From an uncultured Christensenellaceae bacterium (GTDB lineage Bacteria; Bacillota; Clostridia; Christensenellales; UBA3700), in assembly GCA_944381365.1 (NCBI GenBank), contig CALWKW010000001.1:186001-250000 (forward strand): a DNA stretch of 64,000 bases, written 5' to 3'. Positions within the stretch are counted from its first letter, which is position 1, and every line of letters begins with the position of its first letter. Below, piece by piece: positions 9,082 to 18,073 of the stretch. The position numbers and the translations under genes are program-made. Below the pieces are notes generated by a model. That model searched no databases and was not told the origin of the DNA. It was given only the letters and a program-made list of their open reading frames with translations.

Positions 9082-10368
9082 TTATTTGATTGTATTGTTG
9101 TTTTTGAGGTATTCGAAAAGTTTGTTTGTAATAATATCCTTTCTGATATACTCTTTGTATTCGTCATTGATATACTTGGAGTATTCCTCAAAAGTCTTTC
9201 CGGCTTGTTTTGCCATATCGGCGATTTTGTCATTGATTTCTTCATCGGATACAGGAATTTGAATTTCCTTGAGCAAAGCCTCGAGAGTAAGTCTGAACAA
9301 AACATTCTTCTTTGCCATATCAGCATATTGCTTTTTGAGGTCTTCTCTCTTCATGCCTGTATATTTGTAATAATCTTCTGCTTTGAGTCCTTGATACTGA
9401 AGTCTGCTCTCAAACTCATAAATCATTTCTTCAATCTGGTTGTCAATCATGCATTGAGGAATTTCTACTGTGCTGTCGTTTGCGATTTTCTCGATGATAT
9501 CATTTTCGAGTTTTGACTCAACATTTGCACTCTTCTTCTCAAGAAGTTCTTTCTTGATGCTCTCTTTGAATTCTTCTACTGTGTCGAATTCGCTGATATC
9601 CTTTACGCTCTCGTCATTGAGTGTAGGAACTTCCTTAACATTGATTTCATGCAACTTGATAGCAAATACGGCATCTTTGTCAGCAAGGCTCTTTTCGTGA
9701 TATTCTTTGGGGAACTTAACGGTGATATCTCTTTCCTCGCCAATCTTCATACCCTCAACCTGCTCTTCAAAACCGGGAATAAAGTTTCCGCTTCCGAGAA
9801 CGAGATTTTGCTTTTCAGCAGTACCGCCTTCAAATTTTACGCCGTCTACGCTACCACTGTAATCGATAACAACAGTATCGCCCTTTTGTGCAGCTCTGTC
9901 AGTAACAGGTACCCAAGCACCTGCGGCATCGAGCTTAGAATCAATTTCTGCCTTGATTTCCTCTTCGCTTACTTCAGGCTTCTCTGTCTCAAACTCAAGT
10001 CCTGTGTATTTGCCGAGTTTGAAATCAGGCTTGCACTGAACAGTAGCAGTAAATTCAAGTGTAGAATCACTGATAGCATTGATATCTATCTCAGGTCTGT
10101 CTACAGGCTCGATAGCTGTCTCTTTGTCAAGAACAGCACCATATTGTTCGGGCAAAATGATATCCAAAGCATCTTCAAAGAAAATACCTACGCCATAAGT
10201 GCTTGCAAGAACCTTAAAAGGTACATGACCTTTGCGGAAACCACCGATTTGATAGTTTTTCTTTGTCTTCTCATAAGCCTTCTGGATAGCTGCCTGCCAA
10301 TCAGCAGTATCAACTTTGATGACGATTTTTACTTTGTTTTTCTCTAGATTTTCTACTGTATAACTCAT
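9082..10368 (-). CDS. tig: Trigger factor, ribosome-bound chaperone and peptidyl-prolyl isomerase
   Basis: A 428-residue chaperone that binds the ribosome exit tunnel and shields nascent chains. The N-terminal ribosome-binding domain carries the signature GGFRKGHVP near residues 42-50. The central FKBP-type domain covers about 150-245 (KGDTVVIDYSG, GSGNFIPGFEEQVEGM) and the C-terminal helical arms form the rest. AGGAG precedes the ATG by 7 bases. It heads the protein quality-control cluster tig-clpP-clpX-lon. Confidence 0.97.
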   Translation of the reverse strand: MSYTVENLEKNKVKIVIKVDTADWQAAIQKAYEKTKKNYQIGGFRKGHVPFKVLASTYGVGIFFEDALDIILPEQYGAVLDKETAIEPVDRPEIDINAISDSTLEFTATVQCKPDFKLGKYTGLEFETEKPEVSEEEIKAEIDSKLDAAGAWVPVTDRAAQKGDTVVIDYSGSVDGVKFEGGTAEKQNLVLGSGNFIPGFEEQVEGMKIGEERDITVKFPKEYHEKSLADKDAVFAIKLHEINVKEVPTLNDESVKDISEFDTVEEFKESIKKELLEKKSANVESKLENDIIEKIANDSTVEIPQCMIDNQIEEMIYEFESRLQYQGLKAEDYYKYTGMKREDLKKQYADMAKKNVLFRLTLEALLKEIQIPVSDEEINDKIADMAKQAGKTFEEYSKYINDEYKEYIRKDIITNKLFEYLKNNNTIK

Positions 10369-10414
10369 ATCTATTCTCCTAAAAATTATTCATAAAAATT
10401 AGATTTACCTATGT

Positions 10415-10443
10415 ATTTTAGCATACAAAACAAAAAATAGCAA
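10415..10443 (-). promoter_or_regulatory. Sigma-A promoter of tig
   Basis: On the minus strand TTGCTA (10443-10438) is followed after 17 bases by TAAAAT (10420-10415). It lies about 50 bases upstream of the tig start codon. Confidence 0.65.
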
Positions 10444-10449
10444 TTATTA

Positions 10450-10478
10450 TTGCAAATTTTTATATTATATTTTATAAT
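10450..10478 (+). promoter_or_regulatory. Sigma-A promoter of rqcH
   Basis: TTGCAA at 10450-10455 and TATAAT at 10473-10478 are separated by exactly 17 bases, leaving a leader of about 80 bases before the rqcH ATG. It is back to back with the tig promoter. Confidence 0.7.
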
Positions 10479-10566
10479 TAAAGCATATTATAGATTTTAT
10501 CAATCTAGCAAGAATAAATTACAAGATATTTTGGATAATTTTGAAGGATTATCGCAAAGGATAGAA

Positions 10567-12294
10567 ATGCCCAACGATTACATTACAATAAAAGCCCTTA
10601 CGACAGAACTTAATGATTTGCTAAAAGGCGGAAAAATAGATAAAGTCAATATGCCAGAAAAGGATGAGATAGCATTGTTGATACGCTCAAAAGGCACCAA
10701 CAACATTCTCACTTTGTCCTGCAACGCAAATAATCCCCGCATGCACATCGGCGGAGATAAAAAACAAAATCCTGCTGTTGCCCCCTCTTTTTGCATGCAT
10801 TTAAGAAAGCATATTACGGGCGGAATAATCGAAGACATAAAGCTTTTGGGCGAAGACAGAATAGTATGCTTTGATATCACTTCTCACAATGAAATGCGTG
10901 ATGAAGTCAAATTCTCTTTGATTGCCGAAATGATGGGAAGATATTCAAATATGCTTTTAGTCAAACAAAATCAGACTATAAGCGATACATTAAAGCAAGT
11001 CTCCTATGATACCATGACCAAAAGATGTCTTTTGGCAGGAGCAAAATACACTTTGCCTCCTCAAAACAAAATTCTCCCCTCCAAGCGATATGACATAGAG
11101 GAAAAACTCAAAGAATACAATACAAAAGATTTGGCAAAGTATATCATCTCCAATATTGCAGGACTTGCACTTATCACTGCAAGACAAATACTTATAGATT
11201 GCAATATCGACAACAATATAGATAGACTAAGCAAATCACAAATCAAAGATTTGTGCGATACCATTGAGATATATCTCGACATCAACAATACCGATAAATA
11301 CTACCCGTGCGTATTCAAGGAAAACGGTATATACAAAGATTTTTTTGTCACTGACTATAAAGAATTCAGCCCTATAGAAAAGACAAATTCTATAAATGAC
11401 GCAGTAGTATTGTGCACTGTCGAAAAAGACCGTGAAGAAAGAAAACAAGACCGCACGAAATTTCTCAAAAAGGCCTACGACTCTCTTATAAAAAAGCTCA
11501 ATTCAAAACTTGCCAAAGACAACGAAAAACTCACAGAATGCGAGCAAACGGAAAATATAAAAAAATACGGCGAACTTATATTGTCAAACATATATAATAT
11601 GCAAAAAGGCAACAAAAAAGTCAGTTTAGAAGATTATTACTCGCCCGATTGCCCTACAATCAAGATAAAACTTGACGAAAGATTGACTCCTCAGCAAAAC
11701 GCTCAGGCTTATTTCAAAAAATACGCCAAATTAAAGCGTACTTATGAAGTCGTGACAAAACAAATCAAAGAATTGCAAGACACATTGACTTATGCCAAGA
11801 CAATAGCTCCCGCAATCGCCGTATGCTCGAGCGATGACGAGATTGAAGAAATAAGACAAGAACTTGCAGATCTTGGAGCAATCAAAAAAATTAAAACTCA
11901 AAAATCAAAATACAAACCTTCTCAGCCTATCGCTTATGAAGTAAAAGATTTTGTGATACTTGTGGGCAAAAACAATATTCAGAACGAAAAACTAACCTTC
12001 AAGGTAGCAAACGGCTCGGATATATGGATACACACCCAATCCGTGCACGGAAGCCATACGATAATCTTTGCCGAAGGCAGAGAAATCCCTGACAATGTAA
12101 TTCAAATTGGATGTGAAATAGCAGGATATTATTCTCAAGGAAAAGACAGCGACAAGCTCGCTTGCGACTATACTCAAAGACGAAATCTGAGACGCCACCC
12201 TTCGGGAAAACCAGGTATGGTATTGTACACCACCTACAAAACTGCCGTCATAAAACCTGACGAACACAAAGAATACCTTACGAAGTTTGATTAA
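10567..12294 (+). CDS. rqcH: RqcH/NFACT-family ribosome quality control protein (FbpA homologue)
   Basis: A 575-residue protein of the NEMF/Tae2/RqcH family. In Bacillus, RqcH binds 50S subunits with stalled peptidyl-tRNA and adds C-terminal alanine tails. The N-terminal NFACT-N domain begins MPNDYITIKALTTEL, a coiled-coil segment covers roughly 330-430, and a C-terminal NFACT-R domain contains KNNIQNEKLTFK and WIHTQSVHGSH. The ATG at 10567 has AAAGGA 5-6 bases upstream and gives the family N-terminus. The longer frame from 10450 would include the promoter. Older annotations call this family fibronectin-binding protein. Confidence 0.93.
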   Translation: MPNDYITIKALTTELNDLLKGGKIDKVNMPEKDEIALLIRSKGTNNILTLSCNANNPRMHIGGDKKQNPAVAPSFCMHLRKHITGGIIEDIKLLGEDRIVCFDITSHNEMRDEVKFSLIAEMMGRYSNMLLVKQNQTISDTLKQVSYDTMTKRCLLAGAKYTLPPQNKILPSKRYDIEEKLKEYNTKDLAKYIISNIAGLALITARQILIDCNIDNNIDRLSKSQIKDLCDTIEIYLDINNTDKYYPCVFKENGIYKDFFVTDYKEFSPIEKTNSINDAVVLCTVEKDREERKQDRTKFLKKAYDSLIKKLNSKLAKDNEKLTECEQTENIKKYGELILSNIYNMQKGNKKVSLEDYYSPDCPTIKIKLDERLTPQQNAQAYFKKYAKLKRTYEVVTKQIKELQDTLTYAKTIAPAIAVCSSDDEIEEIRQELADLGAIKKIKTQKSKYKPSQPIAYEVKDFVILVGKNNIQNEKLTFKVANGSDIWIHTQSVHGSHTIIFAEGREIPDNVIQIGCEIAGYYSQGKDSDKLACDYTQRRNLRRHPSGKPGMVLYTTYKTAVIKPDEHKEYLTKFD

Positions 12295-12322
12295 AATAAA
12301 AAATTCAGATAAAATGAAAAAA

Positions 12323-12345
12323 AGAGGGATACCTCCCTCTTTTTG
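12323..12345 (+). terminator. Terminator of rqcH, possibly bidirectional
   Basis: AGAGGGA pairs with TCCCTCT around TACC and is followed by a T-run. A-rich sequence on the other side could let it also serve rluD, whose stop is about 60 bases away. Confidence 0.88.
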
Positions 12346-12403
12346 TTTTTACTTAATACTACGATTTGACGATATTCTAATGCTATTGAATACCTCAATA
12401 ATT

Positions 12404-13351
12404 TTATGCTTTACTTCTTAAAATCTGCAATACTTTTTCAAAATAATCGGGCAAAGGTGCTTCAAAACTCATGAGTTTTCCGCTTCTCGGATGAGTAAGC
12501 ACAAGTTTGTGTGCATGGAGTAATTGTCCGTTCAAATCAAACTTATTGCTGCCGCCATACACATTATCCCCGATTACAGGATGACCTATATGTTTGCTAT
12601 GCACTCTTATTTGATGAGTACGGCCTGTCTTTAGCTCATATTCCATAAAAGTGTATTTTGAAAATCTTTCAAGCACTTTGTAAAGCGTGATTGCGTTTCG
12701 TCCTGTCGATTTTGATACAGCCATCATTTTTCTGTCTTTTTTTGACCTGTCGATGAGAGTCTCTATAATTCCCTCATCTTTGCTCACTACCCCGTCCACA
12801 AGTGCATAATAATATCTTTTTGCTTCTTTAGAAGCAATTTGCTGTTGCAATGAAATATGTGCATCGTCATTTTTTGCCACTACAAGCAATCCCGATGTAT
12901 CTTTATCCAATCTATGAACTATCCCCGGACGAATTACTCCGTTTATAGAGCTTAAAGATTTGAGTCTAAACAACAAAGCATTTACCAAAGTATGCTCATA
13001 AGAGCCTGCCGCAGGATGCACTACCATACCTTGAGGTTTGTTGACAACAGCGATATCATCGTCTTCATATACGATATCGATAGGTATATCTTCGGGTTGA
13101 AGGTTAAGAGTTTTTATTTCTTCTTCATAGACGATTATATTATCGCCCGATTTCAATATTTGTCCTGCTTTTACTTTTTTATTATTGAGAAAGACTCTTT
13201 CGTTTTCGACAAGATTTTTTATATGCGAACGGCTTGCACCAAGTTTGTTTGACAAAAACAAATCAAGTCTTTGCCCTGCTTCTTCAGACAGGACATCAAA
13301 ACTCAAGCTTTCTTCTTCGTCATAAAAATTTTCTTGTTGATTTTCTTTCAT
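12404..13351 (-). CDS. rluD: RluD-family 23S rRNA pseudouridine synthase
   Basis: A 315-residue enzyme that isomerises uridines in 23S rRNA. An S4 RNA-binding domain occupies about 25-75 (RLDLFLSNKLGASRSHIKNL). The RsuA/RluA-type catalytic domain follows, with HRLDKDTSG at 146-154 and catalytic D149. I cannot tell RluD from a RluA/C paralogue by eye. There is no clear Shine-Dalgarno before the ATG. lspA lies 73 bases upstream, the same lspA-rluD order found in many Firmicutes. Confidence 0.92.
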   Translation of the reverse strand: MKENQQENFYDEEESLSFDVLSEEAGQRLDLFLSNKLGASRSHIKNLVENERVFLNNKKVKAGQILKSGDNIIVYEEEIKTLNLQPEDIPIDIVYEDDDIAVVNKPQGMVVHPAAGSYEHTLVNALLFRLKSLSSINGVIRPGIVHRLDKDTSGLLVVAKNDDAHISLQQQIASKEAKRYYYALVDGVVSKDEGIIETLIDRSKKDRKMMAVSKSTGRNAITLYKVLERFSKYTFMEYELKTGRTHQIRVHSKHIGHPVIGDNVYGGSNKFDLNGQLLHAHKLVLTHPRSGKLMSFEAPLPDYFEKVLQILRSKA

Positions 13352-13424
13352 ATAAACTAAAAAAATGTATTTATAATCGCATTATTGATGAATGATATCT
13401 TAAAAAGATACATCTATATTCACA

Positions 13425-14216
13425 TCAATTTATTTTGTCTGTATTTGCTTTTAAAGATTTTTTTTTGGGCAAGTGATTTTCTTTTTGCTCATCTTTAGAA
13501 AAATCGGCTTTTATTTCTTCTGAATTTTGATTGTCTTGTGTGTCTTTTTCGATTTGACAATCTGCCGCCTTGTCTTCTGCAACATTGTTTTCTAAAGAAG
13601 AAAGATTTTCTTCGACAGGCACTTCATCGGGACGAACATTTTTTGGAAGTTTTGGCTTCATCAATCCCAAATCTCCCTCTTTGTAGTCAAATACGATATA
13701 AACGCAGACAAGGAAAACTCCAAGCACGAGATAAATATCTGCCACATTTCCTATACCGAAGCTGCTGTCAAAAAGAGTTTGCCAGATTTTGTCGAGAAAC
13801 AAATATTGTATAAAATCTCTTACTTCGCCATCACAGAACAATCTGTCATAGAGATTGCCTACTCCGCCGGATATAATAAGTAACATTGACCATCTGAAAA
13901 GCCACGACATGTGAGGCTTTTTGATAATATTGATTATCATAATTACCGCCATGGCAATCATCAATATCGCCGTCAAAGCAATCAAAAACTCTGTCTTTCC
14001 CGAAAATATGGAAAAAGACGCTCCGTCATTTGTGCAAGGATATATGGCAAACAATCCGTCTATCAAGATATATTGATGATAGCTTTCCACTCCCAATTTG
14101 CTAAACCTATTGAAAATTATATCCTTAGATATAAGGTCGCTTGCAAGCAAAACCGCAAAAATAACGACCTCTACAATAATTCTTTTTATCAAATACTTGT
14201 TTTGTTGTGTCAACAT
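13425..14216 (-). CDS. lspA: Lipoprotein signal peptidase (signal peptidase II) with long charged C-terminal tail
   Basis: A polytopic aspartyl protease that removes lipoprotein signal peptides after diacylglyceryl transfer. Four membrane segments lie at about 14-30, 75-97, 108-122 and 156-176. The catalytic aspartates are D124 in GGVGNLYDRL and D160 in NVADIYL; NDGASFS at 63-69 corresponds to the usual N-x-GAAF motif. Typical LspA is 150-180 residues. This one is 263 because of a hydrophilic tail from about 181, acidic and then Lys-rich. GGAGT precedes the ATG. Lgt in this window also has a long charged tail. Confidence 0.94.
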   Translation of the reverse strand: MLTQQNKYLIKRIIVEVVIFAVLLASDLISKDIIFNRFSKLGVESYHQYILIDGLFAIYPCTNDGASFSIFSGKTEFLIALTAILMIAMAVIMIINIIKKPHMSWLFRWSMLLIISGGVGNLYDRLFCDGEVRDFIQYLFLDKIWQTLFDSSFGIGNVADIYLVLGVFLVCVYIVFDYKEGDLGLMKPKLPKNVRPDEVPVEENLSSLENNVAEDKAADCQIEKDTQDNQNSEEIKADFSKDEQKENHLPKKKSLKANTDKIN

Positions 14217-14327
14217 ATTACTCCGTCAAAAGGCTGATAATTTATTTGTTTCTCTAAAAATTAGATTTAAGAATCAATATCGATAGAGCCTGTTCCGATA
14301 TCAAATAAATTCTGCCCATAAAATATA

Positions 14328-15053
14328 TCAATATCTGTTTTTGAGCGAACTTGGTCCCTGAATAGAAACACCGCCCGGGGTAAACAAAAACATATTGTCT
14401 GCAATACGCTGTTCGCAGCCGCCCAAGGCATATATTGCACCATTCAAAAAATCGAGGATACGCTGTGCGTATTTTTCATTGATTTTGTTGAATTCTACAA
14501 TTATAGCTTGTCTGTTGCGAAGATTGTCGATAATATCCTGCACTTCTGACAATGTCTTGGGAGTGACTATCAGGATATTCTGCATATCGCCCTGAACATA
14601 TTGAGGTTGTTGTTTTTTACCTTTAAGTCCAAACAATCCTTTCTTCTTTGTCTGCTGTACTTCTGCATTTTGAGGCATACGGCCGTCATAGTCAAATCCG
14701 TCCTGCTGAGGATAATAAGGATTGGAATAAGGAGGATTGTTGTATTGTTGAGGCACAAACCCCTGAGGCAACTGCTGATATACGACAGGTTGAGGCTGAA
14801 CAGGCTGTTGCTGTACGGGCTGAGGAGGAACATAGCCTTGTTGGAAGCCTTGCTGAGGATAAGTCTGCTGGGAAGGATAATTTACAGGTTGTTGATTAAA
14901 GCCATTCTGAACATTCTGATTGGCAAAACCATTTCCCGTATCGCTGTTTTGATAATCGCTGCGAGAAAAATTGAATCTTCTGCTGCGAGGAGAATATCCT
15001 CTGTCATTGTTGAAAACTTCTCTTTCCTCGTTGTTGTAATCTCTTCTGTCCAT
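14328..15053 (-). CDS. sepF: Cell division protein SepF with Gln/Pro-rich N-terminal region
   Basis: A 241-residue SepF homologue. SepF binds FtsZ and anchors the Z-ring to the membrane. The conserved domain is C-terminal (about 155-238: NILIVTPKTLSEVQDIIDNLR, FLNGAIYALGG, FLFTPGGV). The N-terminal ~130 residues are low-complexity, rich in Gln, Pro, Tyr and Asn, far longer than usual. The ATG at 15053 overlaps the end of yggS and has GGAG 7 bases upstream; a reading from 15068 has no such site. The yggS-sepF order is the classic division-cluster arrangement. The N-terminus lacks an obvious amphipathic membrane-binding helix. Confidence 0.93.
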   Translation of the reverse strand: MDRRDYNNEEREVFNNDRGYSPRSRRFNFSRSDYQNSDTGNGFANQNVQNGFNQQPVNYPSQQTYPQQGFQQGYVPPQPVQQQPVQPQPVVYQQLPQGFVPQQYNNPPYSNPYYPQQDGFDYDGRMPQNAEVQQTKKKGLFGLKGKKQQPQYVQGDMQNILIVTPKTLSEVQDIIDNLRNRQAIIVEFNKINEKYAQRILDFLNGAIYALGGCEQRIADNMFLFTPGGVSIQGPSSLKNRY

Positions 15054-15054
15054 T

Positions 15055-15780
15055 TTATTTCTCCTCAACTATATTGCTAATGTTGTAATTTCTTTCGCCA
15101 AACAATACTCTTCCGAGTCTTACCATAGTCGCTCCGCCATATTCTATCGCCATCTCATAATCATTTGTCATACCGCATGACAATGTATCTATGACATGTC
15201 TTGGAGATGCGACTCTTTTGAGTTTTTCAGACAAAAGTCTGAATTCTTCATAATACTTTTTGAGTTTTTCCTTATCCTCGAGATTGGGCATGACAGTCAT
15301 AAGTCCACGCAATCTTATATTTTCTTTTTGCTCGACATAATCCAATAGTCCGAGCAAATTTTCTTTTTCTATACCACCCTTTGACAATTCGCTGCCCATA
15401 TTTATCTCTATCAAAGCATCAATCGTCAAATTGTGTTTTTTAGCTTGTCTGTCCAATTCATCGGCAAGACTTTCTCTGTCCAAAGAATGAACAAGCACAA
15501 CTTTGTCGATTATGTATTTTACTTTGTTTGTCTGAAGCTGACCTATCATGTGCCATTTGAGATTTTTTCCGCTGTCATACTTTTCTATAATTTCCTGCAC
15601 ACGGTTTTCTCCCACATCACTCAACAACTTGCTTTTATCCAAAAATTCTATAAGCTCCTTGGATTGAGTCTTTGTGGCACCGATTAGAGTGACCTCGTCA
15701 TCTCTTCCCGATCTCTTCTTTGCGTCTTGTATTTTTTGCAAACATTTTTTGATATTGACTTCTATTTCTTCAAATTGCAT
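15055..15780 (-). CDS. yggS: YggS-family PLP homeostasis protein
   Basis: A 241-residue single-domain PLP-binding TIM-barrel protein related to the alanine racemase N-terminal domain, involved in vitamin B6 and amino acid homeostasis. The PLP lysine is K37 in IGATKTQ. The later segments HMIGQLQTNKVKYI, SMGMTNDYEMAI-like SCGMTNDYEMAIE and GATMVRLGRVLFG complete the family pattern. I prefer the ATG at 15780, with AGGTGG just upstream. An alternative ATG at 15795 lacks a site. Its stop overlaps the sepF start region, so translational coupling is likely. Confidence 0.93.
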   Translation of the reverse strand: MQFEEIEVNIKKCLQKIQDAKKRSGRDDEVTLIGATKTQSKELIEFLDKSKLLSDVGENRVQEIIEKYDSGKNLKWHMIGQLQTNKVKYIIDKVVLVHSLDRESLADELDRQAKKHNLTIDALIEINMGSELSKGGIEKENLLGLLDYVEQKENIRLRGLMTVMPNLEDKEKLKKYYEEFRLLSEKLKRVASPRHVIDTLSCGMTNDYEMAIEYGGATMVRLGRVLFGERNYNISNIVEEK

Positions 15781-16130
15781 AAAGCCACCTGACATAAAAC
15801 TCTATTAAAAGTATAACACAAATATATCGTCTTGTAAATAAAATAATAAAAATAAAGCACGCAAGATAAAAAGCTTTTGAATCGCTCGAAAATTTGTGAA
15901 AATATAAAATTCTCAATAAAAATATATGAGCGGTTTTGTCCATAAAATATTTTTTCAAAAAATTATGAATACTATCCATCTTTATCGTTTTTTACATCAA
16001 ACAAATATACTCTTTTTTAATCTACAAAATATCAAAATCTAAAACACAAATCCAATTTATTTTCGCAATCATATATAGCATATTGAAAAGTGATATATTA
16101 TAAATTTAAAAATTCATTCATAATAAAAAT
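15781..16130. other. Non-coding AT-rich gap upstream of yggS
   Basis: About 350 bases of AT-rich DNA between the ssb-like gene's terminator and yggS. It must hold the yggS-sepF promoter, but I cannot pick one with confidence. No ORF, RNA gene or repeat is apparent. Confidence 0.5.
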
Positions 16131-16159
16131 CCCCTAAAAACCAAATGCGGTTTTAGGGG
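16131..16159 (-). terminator. Terminator downstream of the two-OB-fold protein gene
   Basis: CCCCTAAAAACC and GGTTTTAGGGG form an 11-bp stem with one bulged A and a 6-base loop. On the minus strand ATTTTTATT follows. It lies about 200 bases after the stop codon at 16357; the stretch between is AT-rich and empty. Confidence 0.7.
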
Positions 16160-16356
16160 AAAAGTTTTTGCGTCTTTTTACAAAAAATTGTTTATTTACA
16201 AACTTTTGATTTATCTTGTGAATATAAAAACCTTATTGCCCAACAAATAAGTTTATTTAATAAATTATATTATTTATGTTTATAAATTGATATCATAATT
16301 CTATAATTAACATTAATTTGTAATTATTTTAGAATAATATTGTCTTTTTAGAATTC

Positions 16357-17019
16357 TTAATCAACAATACTGCTCGCGATTTCAAGATTATAATCATGCT
16401 TTGAGTTTTCAGTCATAATCTTGCTTACAGATACTTCATAAGCTACTCTTTCCTCGACTTCTTCTTTTCCGAGATTCTTGATATAGTTTCTGCTTTGCAC
16501 TCTTCCCGTAACAGTCAATTTATCCCCCACTTGCATATTTTGAACAAATCTTGCATTTCTGCCCCACATAATGCAAGGTATATAATCAGACTTGTTGTAT
16601 GCTCTGTTTACTGCAATCAAGACATCGCATATCTCTCTTTTGAAAGGTGTAGTCCTATATACGGGAGGTTTGCATATAAATCCTGTGATTTCTATATTGT
16701 TTGGATTTTGTCCATCATTTTCATCAAGTATTTCCCTTACAAATGCCGTAAGCAAAAGCTTGGATTTTTCGCCTTCTATCTTATTATAGCTTCTGAATTG
16801 ACCGACTATATTGAGTTTGTCTCCCACTTTTATCTGATGCTTGATCAAAAGTCTGTCGGATATTGTGATAGGTATAATATCCTTTTGCTCTGACAATCTG
16901 GGTACGGATAAAGCTGTTTCGTAAAATCCCTCTCCGAATACTTCATGTGTGTAAATCGGTTCTTTCACAACTTCCCCGATCAATTGCAACTTATTGTTGT
17001 TCATCTGTTCGTAGTTCAT
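16357..17019 (-). CDS. Two-OB-fold single-stranded DNA-binding-like protein
   Basis: A 220-residue protein with two successive SSB/PriB-like OB folds. Repeat one is about 8-100 (NKLQLIGEVVKEPIY, GDKLNIVGQFRSYN). Repeat two is about 105-195 (NNIEITGFICKPPVYRTTPFKREICDVLIAV, CIMWGRNARFVQNMQVGDKLTVTGRVQSRNY). The second half matches the SSB core well, but the acidic SSB C-terminal tip is absent. It is therefore probably an accessory ssDNA-binding protein rather than the essential SSB. The ATG at 17019 has GGAGGG 4-5 bases upstream. The deacetylase gene ends 22 bases upstream. Confidence 0.85.
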   Translation of the reverse strand: MNYEQMNNNKLQLIGEVVKEPIYTHEVFGEGFYETALSVPRLSEQKDIIPITISDRLLIKHQIKVGDKLNIVGQFRSYNKIEGEKSKLLLTAFVREILDENDGQNPNNIEITGFICKPPVYRTTPFKREICDVLIAVNRAYNKSDYIPCIMWGRNARFVQNMQVGDKLTVTGRVQSRNYIKNLGKEEVEERVAYEVSVSKIMTENSKHDYNLEIASSIVD

Positions 17020-17041
17020 ACTACCCTCCAATGTTTTTATA

Positions 17042-17812
17042 TTAATTGGCGACATTTATGTGCTGTACGCCATTGTTGTCTATCGTATAATTCTTTTCAT
17101 ATACCATCTGAGAAAGCGGCACCATTTTATATCCTTGATTCTTAAGGTTTGCTATCACAAGAGGCAAAGCTTCTAAAATATTATCGCTGTTGTTATGAAA
17201 AAGTATTATAGAGCCGTTTTTGACATTCTTGCTTACTCTCGAAAGAATATCCGTAGCACTCTTGCCCTGCCAATCCAACGAATCTACTGACCATTGAATA
17301 CCCGTCATTTGTTTTTCTTCTACGACTTCAAGCAAATTGTTGTTGTAATCCCCAAAAGGCGGTCTGAAATATTTTGGAGTTTTTCCCGTCAATTCCTCTA
17401 CTTTGTCATTGACATAGTCAAGCTCTGACGATATCTTTTCTTTGCTCAAAGTGCTCATATTGAGGTGATTTTGAGAATGATTGCCTATATCACAGCCGCT
17501 CTCAGCTATCTTTTTGACCATATCAGGATATTTGTCTATCCAAAAACCGACCAAAAAGAAGGTTCCGCCGACTGAATGCTTTTGCAATATTTCGAGTATT
17601 CCTTCAGTTTTGTCCGCACCCCATGCCGCATCAAATGTCAATGCCACTACCTTTTCTTGAGTATCCACACTATATACAGGCACTTTTCTGAGGCTCTGAT
17701 TGTTGAATACGGTGCTTACATTTTCATTGGACATCCCCAGCATACACACCCCTATCAAAGCCACAACAAGCACGAATGCTACAATAGAATGTTTTTTTAT
17801 CGATATAAACAT
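17042..17812 (-). CDS. PdaB-like polysaccharide deacetylase
   Basis: A 256-residue NodB-homology carbohydrate esterase with an N-terminal membrane anchor or signal at about 9-27. Metal ligands are H112 and H116 in HSQNH. The first catalytic motif reads LTFDAAWG, with Ala where classic deacetylases have the second Asp of TFDD; the Bacillus spore protein PdaB is also divergent here (TFDIGWG). RPPFGDYN and ILFHN follow. It probably acts outside the membrane on peptidoglycan or another glycan, perhaps in sporulation. AGGAG is 6 bases before ATG 17812; an in-frame TTG at 17818 directly abuts it and is unlikely. Confidence 0.88.
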   Translation of the reverse strand: MFISIKKHSIVAFVLVVALIGVCMLGMSNENVSTVFNNQSLRKVPVYSVDTQEKVVALTFDAAWGADKTEGILEILQKHSVGGTFFLVGFWIDKYPDMVKKIAESGCDIGNHSQNHLNMSTLSKEKISSELDYVNDKVEELTGKTPKYFRPPFGDYNNNLLEVVEEKQMTGIQWSVDSLDWQGKSATDILSRVSKNVKNGSIILFHNNSDNILEALPLVIANLKNQGYKMVPLSQMVYEKNYTIDNNGVQHINVAN

Positions 17813-18038
17813 TTTCAACTCCTAAATAATACCATTTGTTTTATGAATTATTTTGTCTATCATTGTCGCATTTTGACTGATTATGACAAATCATTTTCAT
17901 TGTTCATTAATGTATATTATTTTTGCTTGTTCAATATAACTGTTTTTTGTTTTCTCACAAGGTTTTTTAAAAATAATGTTGGATTTGGGATTTTATGTGC
18001 TATTTTTGACAGCTTGATGATAAAAATTTTATTATGTA

Positions 18039-18067
18039 TTGACAATAAAGCAAAAATACTCTATACT
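18039..18067 (+). promoter_or_regulatory. Strong sigma-A promoter of the SRP RNA
   Basis: A perfect TTGACA at 18039-18044 and TATACT at 18062-18067 are separated by exactly 17 bases. The SRP RNA is expected to begin about 7 bases later. The ~225 bases between this promoter and the deacetylase gene hold nothing else I recognise. Confidence 0.88.
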
Positions 18068-18073
18068 ATAATC

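Noticed and set aside
14601..15080. Plus-strand frame antisense to sepF
   Set aside because: It arises from the low-complexity Gln/Pro codons of sepF and has no homology or start site.
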